Shown in pieces: positions 49,546 to 57,235 of a stretch of 64,000 nucleotides of DNA. The position numbers and the translations under genes are program-made. Every line of letters begins with the position of its first letter. Position 1 is the first letter of the stretch. Below the pieces are notes generated by a model. It did no database searches, was not told the DNA's origin, and was given only the letters and a program-made list of their open reading frames with translations. The stretch is from Onstottus_B sp049273855 (GTDB lineage: Bacteria; Acidobacteriota; Blastocatellia; UBA7656), in NCBI GenBank assembly GCA_049273855.1, contig JBASRN010000095.1, forward strand, positions 1 to 64,000, given 5' to 3'.

Positions 49546-49836
49546 ATGGACACCAATATCGGCTCGCTGATCGTGCGTACGCCAAGAGTGCTCGGAGGAA
49601 GACCGCGCATTGACGGTACCCGTATTGCAGTTCGAACGATTGCCATCCTCTATAAACAAGGGCTCTCTCCCGAAGAGATTGCGGATCAGTATCCGCAGTT
49701 AAGCCTGGCGCAAGTGTACGCCGCGCTCACCTATTACCATGCCACTCAGGCCGAGATTGAAGCCGACATTGCTGCCGAACAAGAGGAGTACGACCGCTTG
49801 GCTCGTAAGCATAACCGAACTCGAAAAAGTGCCTAG
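49546..49836 (+). CDS. Orphan DUF433 antitoxin-like protein
   Basis: This 96-aa protein has the DUF433 pattern: ISERxxLVRTPRVLGGRPRIDGTRI-type core (here SLIVRTPRVLGGRPRIDGTR), then VRTIAILYKQGLSPEEIADQ and YPQLSLAQVYAALTYYHAT, a helix-turn-helix-like segment. DUF433 proteins usually act as antitoxins of DUF5615/PIN-like nucleases encoded next door. No such gene follows: the next 62 bp reach a convergent dipeptidase gene. ATG 49546 has AAGGG about 8 nt upstream; ATG 49540 is the alternative. It could be a chromosomal remnant or a free regulator. The quoted pattern in brackets describes what is seen. Confidence 0.82.
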   Translation: MDTNIGSLIVRTPRVLGGRPRIDGTRIAVRTIAILYKQGLSPEEIADQYPQLSLAQVYAALTYYHATQAEIEADIAAEQEEYDRLARKHNRTRKSA

Positions 49837-49898
49837 CAGTAAGGCCCTCGGCAGTTTGCGAAACGTCGAGTTTCTAAGCCATTGGGGATCGTAAAGCA

Positions 49899-51089
49899 TC
49901 ACGGAAGATTCTGTAGCAGCAGCCGCAGCGTATTGCGTCCCATTATCTTGCTGATCTCTTCATCGGAGAAACCTTCCGCGATCAGCGCCTCGGTTATCTG
50001 AACAAGACCCGTCGTATCGAAAGGCGCGGCAATCGCGCCGTCGTAGTCCGAGCCCAGCCCGACATGCTCGACGCCAATCAGATTCGCAGTGTAGCGAATA
50101 GCTTTTGCTATGGCCTTCGCGTCCCCGCTGCAAACCGCCGTCTCCCAGTATCCGATCCCTACGACGCCGCCGGTTCGCGCAATTCCTCTCAACTGCTCGT
50201 CGGTCAAGTTGCGCTGGTTGTCGCAGGTTCCCCTCACGCCGGTGTGCGAGACGACCACTGGTCGAACGGCAATCGCCAGCACATCGTCGATCGTCCTGGC
50301 CGATGCGTGCGCGAGATCGACGGTCATTTTCATTGCTTCCATCCGGCGAATCATCTCGCGGCCTCTGTCGGTCAGACCGCCCTTCTGGACTCCCTGCGCC
50401 GAGCCGCCGATGTCGTTGTCGAAGAAGTGGGTCGGCGCCATCATTCGAAAGCCGGCATCGAACAGCGCATCCACGCTGTCAAGCTTGCCATCAAGCGCGT
50501 GGGCGCCTTCGATTCCCAGAAAGCCCGCCGTGATTCCCGGCTCGCCGGTGCGCCGTTCGAGATAACTCGAAAGATCGGCCGACGTTCGGATGATCACGAA
50601 CTTGCCATTTGATCGCGCCTCGACGTCATGGAGCTTGCGAGCTTGATAAAGTGCGCGCTCGGTCAGACTGTTCCAGGTCGAAACGGGCCAGCGCTCCATT
50701 AAAGCAACGAGCGTGATGTTATCGCTCGAATCGTCGTTGCGCTCGATGTTCATCTTCCAAACGTAGGGCGTCTTGGTGACGACGGTGAAAGCCTGAAGCG
50801 CGACGTTGCCTTCAATAAGTCGCGGAATGTCCACGTGCCCGCGAGCGCCTCGCTCCAACAAGTCGCGATCCCACAGAAGCGAGTCGGCGTGAAGGTCGCA
50901 GATGAGCAGCGTCTTGTGAAGCTCGACTGCGCGCTCCGAGGCCCGGTAGGGAGGCAAATTGAGCGAGACGTTGAGCCGTCTCTCGAGCTGGGCCGGCAAA
51001 ACGAAAAAGGTAAGGCCAACCGCGACAACGGAAATCGCAGTCAGCGCGATCAGAACCTTTTTCTTAACACGGAAAAGTTTCTTGTTCAT
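49899..51089 (-). CDS. Membrane dipeptidase, M19 family
   Basis: This 396-aa protein has an N-terminal anchor (KKVLIALTAISVVAVGLTFF) and the renal-dipeptidase TIM barrel. Zinc ligands are visible: ICDLHADSL (H-x-D), GIEGAHAL (bridging Glu), VDLAHAS and VVVSHTGVRGTCDNQRN (two His). GSDYDGAI provides the C-terminal Asp. It cleaves dipeptides, including beta-lactam analogues, probably on the periplasmic side. The partner serpin/peptidase genes are not near. Upstream of its start is a hairpin repeat, so it is probably transcribed alone. Confidence 0.93.
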   Translation of the reverse strand: MNKKLFRVKKKVLIALTAISVVAVGLTFFVLPAQLERRLNVSLNLPPYRASERAVELHKTLLICDLHADSLLWDRDLLERGARGHVDIPRLIEGNVALQAFTVVTKTPYVWKMNIERNDDSSDNITLVALMERWPVSTWNSLTERALYQARKLHDVEARSNGKFVIIRTSADLSSYLERRTGEPGITAGFLGIEGAHALDGKLDSVDALFDAGFRMMAPTHFFDNDIGGSAQGVQKGGLTDRGREMIRRMEAMKMTVDLAHASARTIDDVLAIAVRPVVVSHTGVRGTCDNQRNLTDEQLRGIARTGGVVGIGYWETAVCSGDAKAIAKAIRYTANLIGVEHVGLGSDYDGAIAAPFDTTGLVQITEALIAEGFSDEEISKIMGRNTLRLLLQNLP

Positions 51090-51110
51090 AACTTCCGGGA
51101 GCCAGAGTTG

Positions 51111-51210
51111 AACCGCAGATGAGCATAGATGAGCACAGATCGAGGACAGGAGGTCACCGTCGCGTTCCGGCCCTCCTTCGATCAGTGTTCATCAGTGTTC
51201 ATCTGTGGTC
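51111..51210. repeat. Inverted repeat with 11-bp periodic arms (family D, copy 2)
   Basis: The left arm 51111-51148 has cagatgagcat/agatgagcaca; the right arm 51174-51210 has tcagtgttca/tcagtgttca/tctgtgg. The arms are complementary with few mismatches and a loop of about 25 bp. It separates the dipeptidase and ferritin-like genes. Confidence 0.8.
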
Positions 51211-51230
51211 GCTTTGTCTCCTCCCGCGGA

Positions 51231-52313
51231 TCAAGCTTCGGCCATTACGCTCTTGATGTGAGTGTCGCGGGCCGCGCGAAGCTTGTCGAATTCGGCCGCG
51301 ACGTCTTCATCGGCGGCGCTCATCTGCTCCACATCGATCTGGGCAAACTCGATCACGTTCATGTCGGCGAACGCTTTCTGAATTCGCGGGCCCCACAAAC
51401 CAATCGCTTTTATCGTCGGCACGATTCGCGAGAACAGCATTTTGGTGTACTGCTGCATGAACGGTGAGTTGCGCGTATAGGTCACGCACCCTTCGACGTC
51501 CAATTCGAGGTTCTCCCAGATCTCTTCGGCCATGAAGCGGTCGCGCATCAGGTAGCAGGCTTCGACCGCGAACTCTTCGCGTTCGTCACGTTCCTTCTCC
51601 GAAAGCCTCGGATAGTAGTCTTGAAGCGCCAGCCTTCCGAAGGCCACGTGCCGCGCTTCGTCTTGCATAACGTAAGCGTTCAACGCACGGCCAAGCGGCT
51701 CCGTCGCCAGGTCGCGGATCGTTCCGAACGCCGCAAGCGCGAGCCCTTCGATGACCACCTGCATCGCAAGATAGGTCAGATCCCATCGCGAGTCGGTGAT
51801 GGCCTGATTCAGAAGATGCTTCAGATGAGGATTGATCGGATATGCTAGTCCAAGCTTCTCTCTCAGGTACCTCGAGTAGACTTCGACGTGGCGTGCTTCA
51901 TCGAACACCTGGGTCGCGGCGTAGAACTTCGAGTCGATGTCGGGAACAGTCTGGACGATCTTGGCCGCGCATATCAACGCGCCTTGCTCGCCATGCAGGA
52001 ACTGAGAGAAGCGCCAGGCGTCGAGATGAAGCCGCGTCTCGCCGCGCTTCTTATCGTCCATCTTGTTCCAGATTTCCGAGCCGTACAACGTGGTGTAGTG
52101 GTCCGGAAAGCCGAGCGGGTTCGACAGGTCTATCTCCGCCGACCAGTCCAAACGATCGTTCGCGTTCCACTGATTGTTCTTGCCCTTCTCGTAAAGACCA
52201 AGCAATTTGTCGCGGCCTTCGTCATATTCCCAGTTGAAAACCGTGGTTGAGCCGACACCGGGTACTTGCCATTGGGTTTGTGCCAGGGGCAGGGTGTAAA
52301 TGCGTGTGCTCAT
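51231..52313 (-). CDS. Ferritin-like diiron oxygenase/oxidase
   Basis: This 360-aa soluble protein has the four-helix diiron pattern twice over: FLHGEQGALICAAKIV, VFDEARHVEVYSRYL (E-x-x-H), VIEGLALAAFGTIR and VMQDEARHVAFGRLAL (E-x-x-H). This is like ribonucleotide reductase R2-related ligand-binding oxidases or AurF-type N-oxygenases. It lacks obvious R2 radical-tyrosine and C-terminal R1-contact motifs, so class I RNR is unlikely. A start WNAN and an 80-residue N-terminal extension carrying FNWEYDEGRDKLLGLYEKG are unassigned. It stands alone between a repeat and the acyl-CoA dehydrogenase. Substrate unknown. Confidence 0.85.
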   Translation of the reverse strand: MSTRIYTLPLAQTQWQVPGVGSTTVFNWEYDEGRDKLLGLYEKGKNNQWNANDRLDWSAEIDLSNPLGFPDHYTTLYGSEIWNKMDDKKRGETRLHLDAWRFSQFLHGEQGALICAAKIVQTVPDIDSKFYAATQVFDEARHVEVYSRYLREKLGLAYPINPHLKHLLNQAITDSRWDLTYLAMQVVIEGLALAAFGTIRDLATEPLGRALNAYVMQDEARHVAFGRLALQDYYPRLSEKERDEREEFAVEACYLMRDRFMAEEIWENLELDVEGCVTYTRNSPFMQQYTKMLFSRIVPTIKAIGLWGPRIQKAFADMNVIEFAQIDVEQMSAADEDVAAEFDKLRAARDTHIKSVMAEA

Positions 52314-52399
52314 CGAATGCTCCTGTTAAGAAAAGTGGTAGACTGAACCGCACGAGCGAAGTTATGAGTTTTGAGAGTTCAAGTCAAGACGGCGGGATC

Positions 52400-54115
52400 C
52401 TACAACCCGGTCACGTCGGTTCGAATCGGTTTCTCATCGATCAGGGAGAGAGAATGCCTGCCGATCGCCTCGAGGATCGGGTGTTCGAACTGGTCGTCGG
52501 TCCCGAGCACGTGATACCCGGCGAACGAAGTCAGCAGCGCCGCGGTGGAATCGATATTCGAATGCCGCACAGACATCTCCGCCATCCACGCGATCTCGAG
52601 CAAGTCTCCTAAACGATCGACGATCCGGCGCGCGTGCATGGCAGCCCAACTTTGATCGGCCAATTGCTCGCGCGATATGGTCCTCGCGGTTTCTTCAACC
52701 ACGTGTTCGAACCTCGATCGGGTCAGCGACATAAAGTCACGCGGCCAGCGTTCGAGAGCCGTCGTCATTTCGGATCGCCAACGGGCGATCAAGTCCGAAC
52801 GCGAGGCGTCGCGCACGATTTGCAAGCAAAGCGTGTTGTGCGCGCCTTCCCAGGTTTCGATGATCATCGAGTCTCGAAGCAACCGCGGAAGCACGGTGAA
52901 GTCCTCGACGATCCCGTTGCCGCCAAACACCAGAATCGCTTCGCGAACCCAACTGGTGAGATCGATTGCTGTGCGGTACTTCGCGAGGTTCACAAGAAAC
53001 CTCTGCCACATTGTCTGACTCGCGTCTTCGGGAACAAGACCGAACTGATCGACAAGAGCCACAAGCCGAAAAGTGAGCACACGGCTGCGCCACAGTTTCT
53101 CAAGCAGACCGGCGAGTGTTTCCTGAATCAGCGGGTAGGAGGTGATCGGCCGGCCGAACGCCTCGCGCTGGCGGGCGTAGTTGCGGGCTTCCAGAAAGGC
53201 CCGGTGCAGGAAGCCGCAGGCGTTCGCCGCGTTATGAATCCGAGACGTATCGATGACGTAGTTCATCAACGTCTTGAAGCCCTCCTCGGTGCTGCCGATC
53301 GCAAACGCGGTTGCGCCCTCAAAGTCGATCTCCGCGGTTGGAAGCGATTGCGTGCCGAGCTTGTCTTTCAACCTTTTAAACGAAATCTTGTTGACCTGGC
53401 CGTCGGGCAGTACGCGCGGGACGAGGAATATCGCAACCCCCGAAGTTCCGGAGCGTGCGCCGGCGGGCCGGGCCGCAACCAGGAAGTACTCGTCGGGGTT
53501 TGAGCAGAACCACTTCTCGCCGGTGATCGACCAGGTTCGGTCGGCGTTGGGCTTCGCTTCACATTCGATAGCTCCGACGTCGGAGCCTCCGTCTCGCTCG
53601 GTGACGAACTGCGCGCCCGCAAGCGGTGTCTCGACCGAGAGAATTCGAGGCAGGTAGGTCTTTCGCAGAAACTCCGAGCCGCGAGCTTCGATGGCGCGAA
53701 CCAATCCGTCCGTGCAACTAAACCCGCAGTTGAGCGAGCCTTCACCGTTGTGGGCGGTGAAATAGACCATTGCGAACTTGTGAAGCTCGCTGCGGGTATT
53801 TGCGAGCACCCCGAACCGGGCGGCTTCGCCGCGCAGCTGACGAGTATGCTCGCCGAAGTCGATCCGCTCGATGCGATTTCCAGCGCGATCGAACTTCAGG
53901 ATGCGTGGCAGATTCTCTTTTCGGCTCGCCTCACGCGCAAGTTCGTTCCATTTGCCCGCGACCAACCGCGCGCATTCGTGAAGTGAAGCGAAGACAGGTT
54001 CGCGTTCTTCGGCAGGCAGCAAATCGCCGAGCAAGGTCTCGAATCCGCGATCCTGTTCGAAGAAGTCTGTGCCTTCGATTCCCTTGAAGTCTTTCAGCTT
54101 CGCCAAACCGTTCAC
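52400..54115 (-). CDS. Acyl-CoA dehydrogenase family flavoprotein
   Basis: This 571-aa protein is longer than typical 380-residue ACADs and is akin to the AidB/large ACAD groups. FAD- and substrate-site motifs: AGAQFVTERDGGSDVGAIE (A-x-F-x-x-T-E), WSITGEKWFCSNPD, AGYARQREAFG-type helix (NYARQREAFGRPITSYPLIQ), and RVLFGGNGIVEDF-like LVFGGNGIVEDFTVLPRLLRD. The region WEGAHNTLCLQIV takes the place of the catalytic Glu loop. The C-terminal 150 residues are helical. GTG 54115 overlaps the stop of TfoX as GTGA with AAGAAGAG before it, giving coupled translation; ATG 54193 would overlap TfoX by 80 bp. Substrate unknown. Confidence 0.9.
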   Translation of the reverse strand: MNGLAKLKDFKGIEGTDFFEQDRGFETLLGDLLPAEEREPVFASLHECARLVAGKWNELAREASRKENLPRILKFDRAGNRIERIDFGEHTRQLRGEAARFGVLANTRSELHKFAMVYFTAHNGEGSLNCGFSCTDGLVRAIEARGSEFLRKTYLPRILSVETPLAGAQFVTERDGGSDVGAIECEAKPNADRTWSITGEKWFCSNPDEYFLVAARPAGARSGTSGVAIFLVPRVLPDGQVNKISFKRLKDKLGTQSLPTAEIDFEGATAFAIGSTEEGFKTLMNYVIDTSRIHNAANACGFLHRAFLEARNYARQREAFGRPITSYPLIQETLAGLLEKLWRSRVLTFRLVALVDQFGLVPEDASQTMWQRFLVNLAKYRTAIDLTSWVREAILVFGGNGIVEDFTVLPRLLRDSMIIETWEGAHNTLCLQIVRDASRSDLIARWRSEMTTALERWPRDFMSLTRSRFEHVVEETARTISREQLADQSWAAMHARRIVDRLGDLLEIAWMAEMSVRHSNIDSTAALLTSFAGYHVLGTDDQFEHPILEAIGRHSLSLIDEKPIRTDVTGL

Positions 54116-54477
54116 CTCTTCTTTTTTCGCGGAGCGCGTGTTTTCTTTGTCACGGCTTTTCGTCTTGCCGCTTCGACCGAAGCCGCGGCCCATGCTTTCA
54201 ACTGGTCGGTGTCTTCGAGTACTTCTACCGGGACGGCGTAGTAACTCATCGAAGCGTTGCCGTCCCCGTACGGGTCGAACGGTTTCGATTTCGCGCTCAA
54301 GTAGCCGGGTCTGGTCAGATCATCAACCTTGAAATAGAGGATGTCGTCGTCGATCAGCCCGAAGAACAGGGCGTCGCTGTAAAGGCCGATGCCGCCGAAC
54401 ATTCGCTTCGACACGACCGGGAGGCAACGTTCGAGCTGATCCATCACGTACTCGATATACTCTTTGCTGACTGGCAT
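54112..54477 (-). CDS. TfoX/Sxy N-terminal domain protein
   Basis: This 121-aa protein consists of a TfoX N-terminal domain (YVMDQLERCLPVVSKRMFGGIG, then ALFFGLIDDDILYFKVD and YLSAKSKPFDPY). Proteobacterial TfoX/Sxy activates competence genes with CRP, but stand-alone N-domain proteins are widespread and of unknown role. The end is basic (TKKTRAPRKKKR), suggesting nucleic-acid contact. ATG 54477 is the start; TTG 54483 is the other option. Its TGA overlaps the start of the acyl-CoA dehydrogenase (GTGA), so the two are probably co-translated. Confidence 0.9.
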   Translation of the reverse strand: MPVSKEYIEYVMDQLERCLPVVSKRMFGGIGLYSDALFFGLIDDDILYFKVDDLTRPGYLSAKSKPFDPYGDGNASMSYYAVPVEVLEDTDQLKAWAAASVEAARRKAVTKKTRAPRKKKR

Positions 54478-54555
54478 GATCAACGCCCGATGAATCGCGA
54501 CCCCGCGAGGATTATATGAGCCCGGCGAAACTCAATCAAGCACCGGCGCTTGATG

Positions 54556-54663
54556 GTAGTGGTGCGATAGCGTGTTGAGAAGAGTCTCGCCACTAAGTCA
54601 CAAAGGACATGAAGCCCACAAAGCTTTCTTTGTGCGGCTTTGTGCCCTAGTGACTTCGTGGCA
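54556..54663. repeat. Dispersed repeat family B, copy 4
   Basis: This is the fullest copy: gtagtggtgcgatagcgtgt, then gagaagagtctcgccacta, the inner hairpin agcccacaaag/ctttgtgcggct and the right arm gtgacttcgtggca. It matches copy 1 (8989-9087) over the first 50 bases with about three differences. It lies upstream of the PAP2 gene. Confidence 0.85.
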
Positions 54664-54750
54664 GGAGAGGCCGCCACCCTCATCACACATTATTACCCCA
54701 CTACCCGCTGGATTGATCGCCGCACGGCGCGATACCATCTTCTATTGTTA

Positions 54751-55428
54751 ATGCTCAGACGGCCATTCCCACGATTCCGGTCTCGAGGCGAGCAGGTTCT
54801 CTTCGCGAGCGGTTTGTGCGTCTACGCATTGGCGGCGGTGCTCGCCGGCTACTATGAGTATTTTGACTGGGATCTTCGTCTGGCGCGCGCGATTCAGTCG
54901 CTGAGTGCGCCGTGGCTCAAGCCTCTCATGGTCTGGGTATCGGCGCTCGGAAGCGGGTGGATTGCCGTTGCGCTTGCGCTGACGGCCGGTCTCACGCTGA
55001 TCGGTCTAAGACTTAGAACCGAAGGCCTTATATGCCTTGCGGGGCTTGGGCTCGGCAGATTAGTGACCAGCTTGTTGAAGCTCATCAGCGGGAGGCCGCG
55101 GCCAAACGACTCGCTCGTTCAGATCATCGGCGGTTTCCATGAACGTAGCTTTCCCTCGGGTCATGTGATCTTCTTCGTGGAGCTTTTCGGGTTTTTGTTC
55201 TTCCTCGCATTTGTGCTTGCGAAGCCGGGCCTTGCACGCACTGCTGGGCTTGTCATCCTGGCAACAATGATTGGGCTGGTGGGCGTGTCAAGGATCTATC
55301 TCGGCGCGCATTGGCCGAGCGATGTGATCGGCGGCTACATCGCGGGCGGCTTGTGGCTGATGCTGATGATTGAAACCTATCGCCACCAGACCACAAAAAC
55401 AGCCGCCAGCGGTAAGTCTGCGGCATAG
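54751..55428 (+). CDS. PAP2 superfamily membrane phosphatase
   Basis: This 225-aa protein is an integral-membrane lipid phosphatase of the PAP2/BacA-unrelated type. It has five to six helices. The three signature motifs are seen: KLISGRPRP (K-x6-R-P), SFPSGHV (P-S-G-H) and SRIYLGAHWPSDVIGG (S-R-x5-H-x3-D). It probably dephosphorylates undecaprenyl pyrophosphate, phosphatidate or phosphatidylglycerophosphate. ATG 54751 (MLRRPFPRF) is the start; the frame upstream is the repeat B element. Weak Shine-Dalgarno. It is monocistronic in appearance. Confidence 0.93.
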   Translation: MLRRPFPRFRSRGEQVLFASGLCVYALAAVLAGYYEYFDWDLRLARAIQSLSAPWLKPLMVWVSALGSGWIAVALALTAGLTLIGLRLRTEGLICLAGLGLGRLVTSLLKLISGRPRPNDSLVQIIGGFHERSFPSGHVIFFVELFGFLFFLAFVLAKPGLARTAGLVILATMIGLVGVSRIYLGAHWPSDVIGGYIAGGLWLMLMIETYRHQTTKTAASGKSAA

Positions 55429-55652
55429 ATTTTGGCAGCGGGATTCGGACATTCGGTCCAAACTCGAAAGCCAAAGTCGCAAATGTGTGTTGTGGGAGTT
55501 TCGAAAAACGAGCAAGCAGGCTACTATTTTTCGAGCGAGTTGTAGGCGTCCAGGAATGACGGGCCGAACGGGGAACCCAATCACTCGCGAACCTCTTTCC
55601 CCTCTTGAAGGAGCCGGACTCAGCCGTGGGATAATCGCAGGAGAAGTGTCCT

Positions 55653-57137
55653 ATGAAGGGAACGAGGTTCCTTCTTATCGGTTTTTTGGTGGTCGCGTTG
55701 CTGCGGCCGGCGTCTCAAGTTGCCGCGATGAGCGCCAGGGATGTGGCCCCGAAAGCGGTTGAGATTGTGCTTCAGCCGGTATTGTCAGGTTTGAGCAGTC
55801 CGGTTTACGTCACCAACGCACAGGACGGCAGCAATCGGCTGTTCATCCTCGAGCAGCCGGGGCGCATCAAGGTGTTAGAGGCGGGCAGTTCGACGCCGAC
55901 GATCTTCCTCGATATCGCCTCGAGGATCGTATCCGGCGGAGAACGGGGATTGCTGGGCCTGGCGTTTCATCCGCAGTTCTCGACGAACCGCCGGTTCTTC
56001 GTCAACTACACCCGCCAGCCCGATGGAGCGACGGTGATTGCCGAATACCGCGCTTCAGCTTCCAATCCTAACGTTGCCGACGCCAGTGAGACGGTATTGC
56101 TCGTGATACCCCAGCCGTTCTCGAACCACAACGGCGGGATGATCGAGTTCGGGCCCGATCATTTTCTCTACATCGGAATGGGGGACGGCGGCTCGGCTAA
56201 CGATCCCGAGAATCGAGCGCAAAACATCAACGAGCTTCTTGGCAAGATCCTTCGCATTGACGTCGATCGCTCCAACGGAAGCGTGCCTTACACATCCCCG
56301 GCCGATAACCCGTTTTTCGGCGCGACGCCCGGGCGCGACGAAATCTACGCCCTTGGTATGCGAAACCCCTGGCGGTTCTCGTTTGACCGCGCGAACGGAC
56401 GGCTCTTTGTTGGAGACGTCGGGCAAGACGCACGGGAAGAGGTCGATATCATAACGCGCGGCGGCAACTACGGCTGGCGAGTCATGGAAGGCAATACTTG
56501 CAATCCGAGCTTTAGCGGGGGAGCCTGCACGCGAATCGGCATCGCGCCGGTTGCCGAATATGATCACTCGGGCGGTCGCTGCTCGGTCAGCGGCGGTTAC
56601 GTGTATCGCGGCTCGCAGTCGAGCTTGCCGGGCGGAGCTTATGTGTATGGCGACTTCTGCACCGGCGAGATATTCATGCTGAACGACGGATCTGCGAGCG
56701 TGCTGCTCGACACCGGTTTGAACATCTCGTCTTTTGGCGAAGACGAAGCGGGCGAGATCTACGTCGTAGGCCTTAACGGCACCGTCAACCGAATCAACAA
56801 TCCCAATCCGCCGCCTCCGGGGACCCTGTTTATTCAGCTTGCAGGTTTGCGGAATCGATCGAGCCTGGCGCCGTTTCAACCGATCACGGTTAAGAACAAA
56901 GGTAAGAAGTTTGAGGTTGTCGTTGTTGGGACGGGGTATGTCGAAGGCTCGCGCATCTTCGTCAATGGCCGCAAGTTGAAAACCCGTCTGGAGGACTCGC
57001 CATCCGGAGCCCCGGTTCTTGTCGGACGGTTGAAAGACGACATGCTTTCGCAACCCGGGCTGCTCATCGTCGAGTTCGTTAATCCCAACGATATGCGGTC
57101 GAACGAGTTCACGCTTCAAGTGGTTGCGGCCGAGTGA
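55653..57137 (+). CDS. Exported PQQ-type sugar dehydrogenase (GSDH/sorbosone family) with TIG-like tail
   Basis: This 494-aa protein has a signal peptide (FLLIGFLVVALLRPASQVAA). A six-bladed beta-propeller of the glucose/sorbosone dehydrogenase family follows: LEQPGRIKVLEAG, GERGLLGLAFHPQF (catalytic His region), FSNHNGGMIEFGPD and GMRNPWRFSFDRANG. Ca-binding and PQQ-facing residues are likely intact. The last 110 residues form an Ig/TIG-like domain (KKFEVVVVGTGYVEGSRIFV, PGLLIVEFVNPNDMRSNEF). AGGAGAAG (55639-55646) lies 7 nt upstream of ATG. A second, related gene follows at once. The soluble aldose dehydrogenase role is the likely one; the substrate is not known. Confidence 0.93.
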   Translation: MKGTRFLLIGFLVVALLRPASQVAAMSARDVAPKAVEIVLQPVLSGLSSPVYVTNAQDGSNRLFILEQPGRIKVLEAGSSTPTIFLDIASRIVSGGERGLLGLAFHPQFSTNRRFFVNYTRQPDGATVIAEYRASASNPNVADASETVLLVIPQPFSNHNGGMIEFGPDHFLYIGMGDGGSANDPENRAQNINELLGKILRIDVDRSNGSVPYTSPADNPFFGATPGRDEIYALGMRNPWRFSFDRANGRLFVGDVGQDAREEVDIITRGGNYGWRVMEGNTCNPSFSGGACTRIGIAPVAEYDHSGGRCSVSGGYVYRGSQSSLPGGAYVYGDFCTGEIFMLNDGSASVLLDTGLNISSFGEDEAGEIYVVGLNGTVNRINNPNPPPPGTLFIQLAGLRNRSSLAPFQPITVKNKGKKFEVVVVGTGYVEGSRIFVNGRKLKTRLEDSPSGAPVLVGRLKDDMLSQPGLLIVEFVNPNDMRSNEFTLQVVAAE

Positions 57138-57235
57138 TAGATTCGGATTGCGAATTGTGCCGGCGGGCTCTTAGACTTAAGCGCTATGCGCATTTCGTCA
57201 ACACCGCAATCCATAGCGACGAGGAGAGTACCGTT

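Noticed and set aside
54640..54750. Extension of the PAP2 protein into repeat B
   Set aside because: Upstream codons are repeat sequence; the membrane protein begins at ATG 54751.
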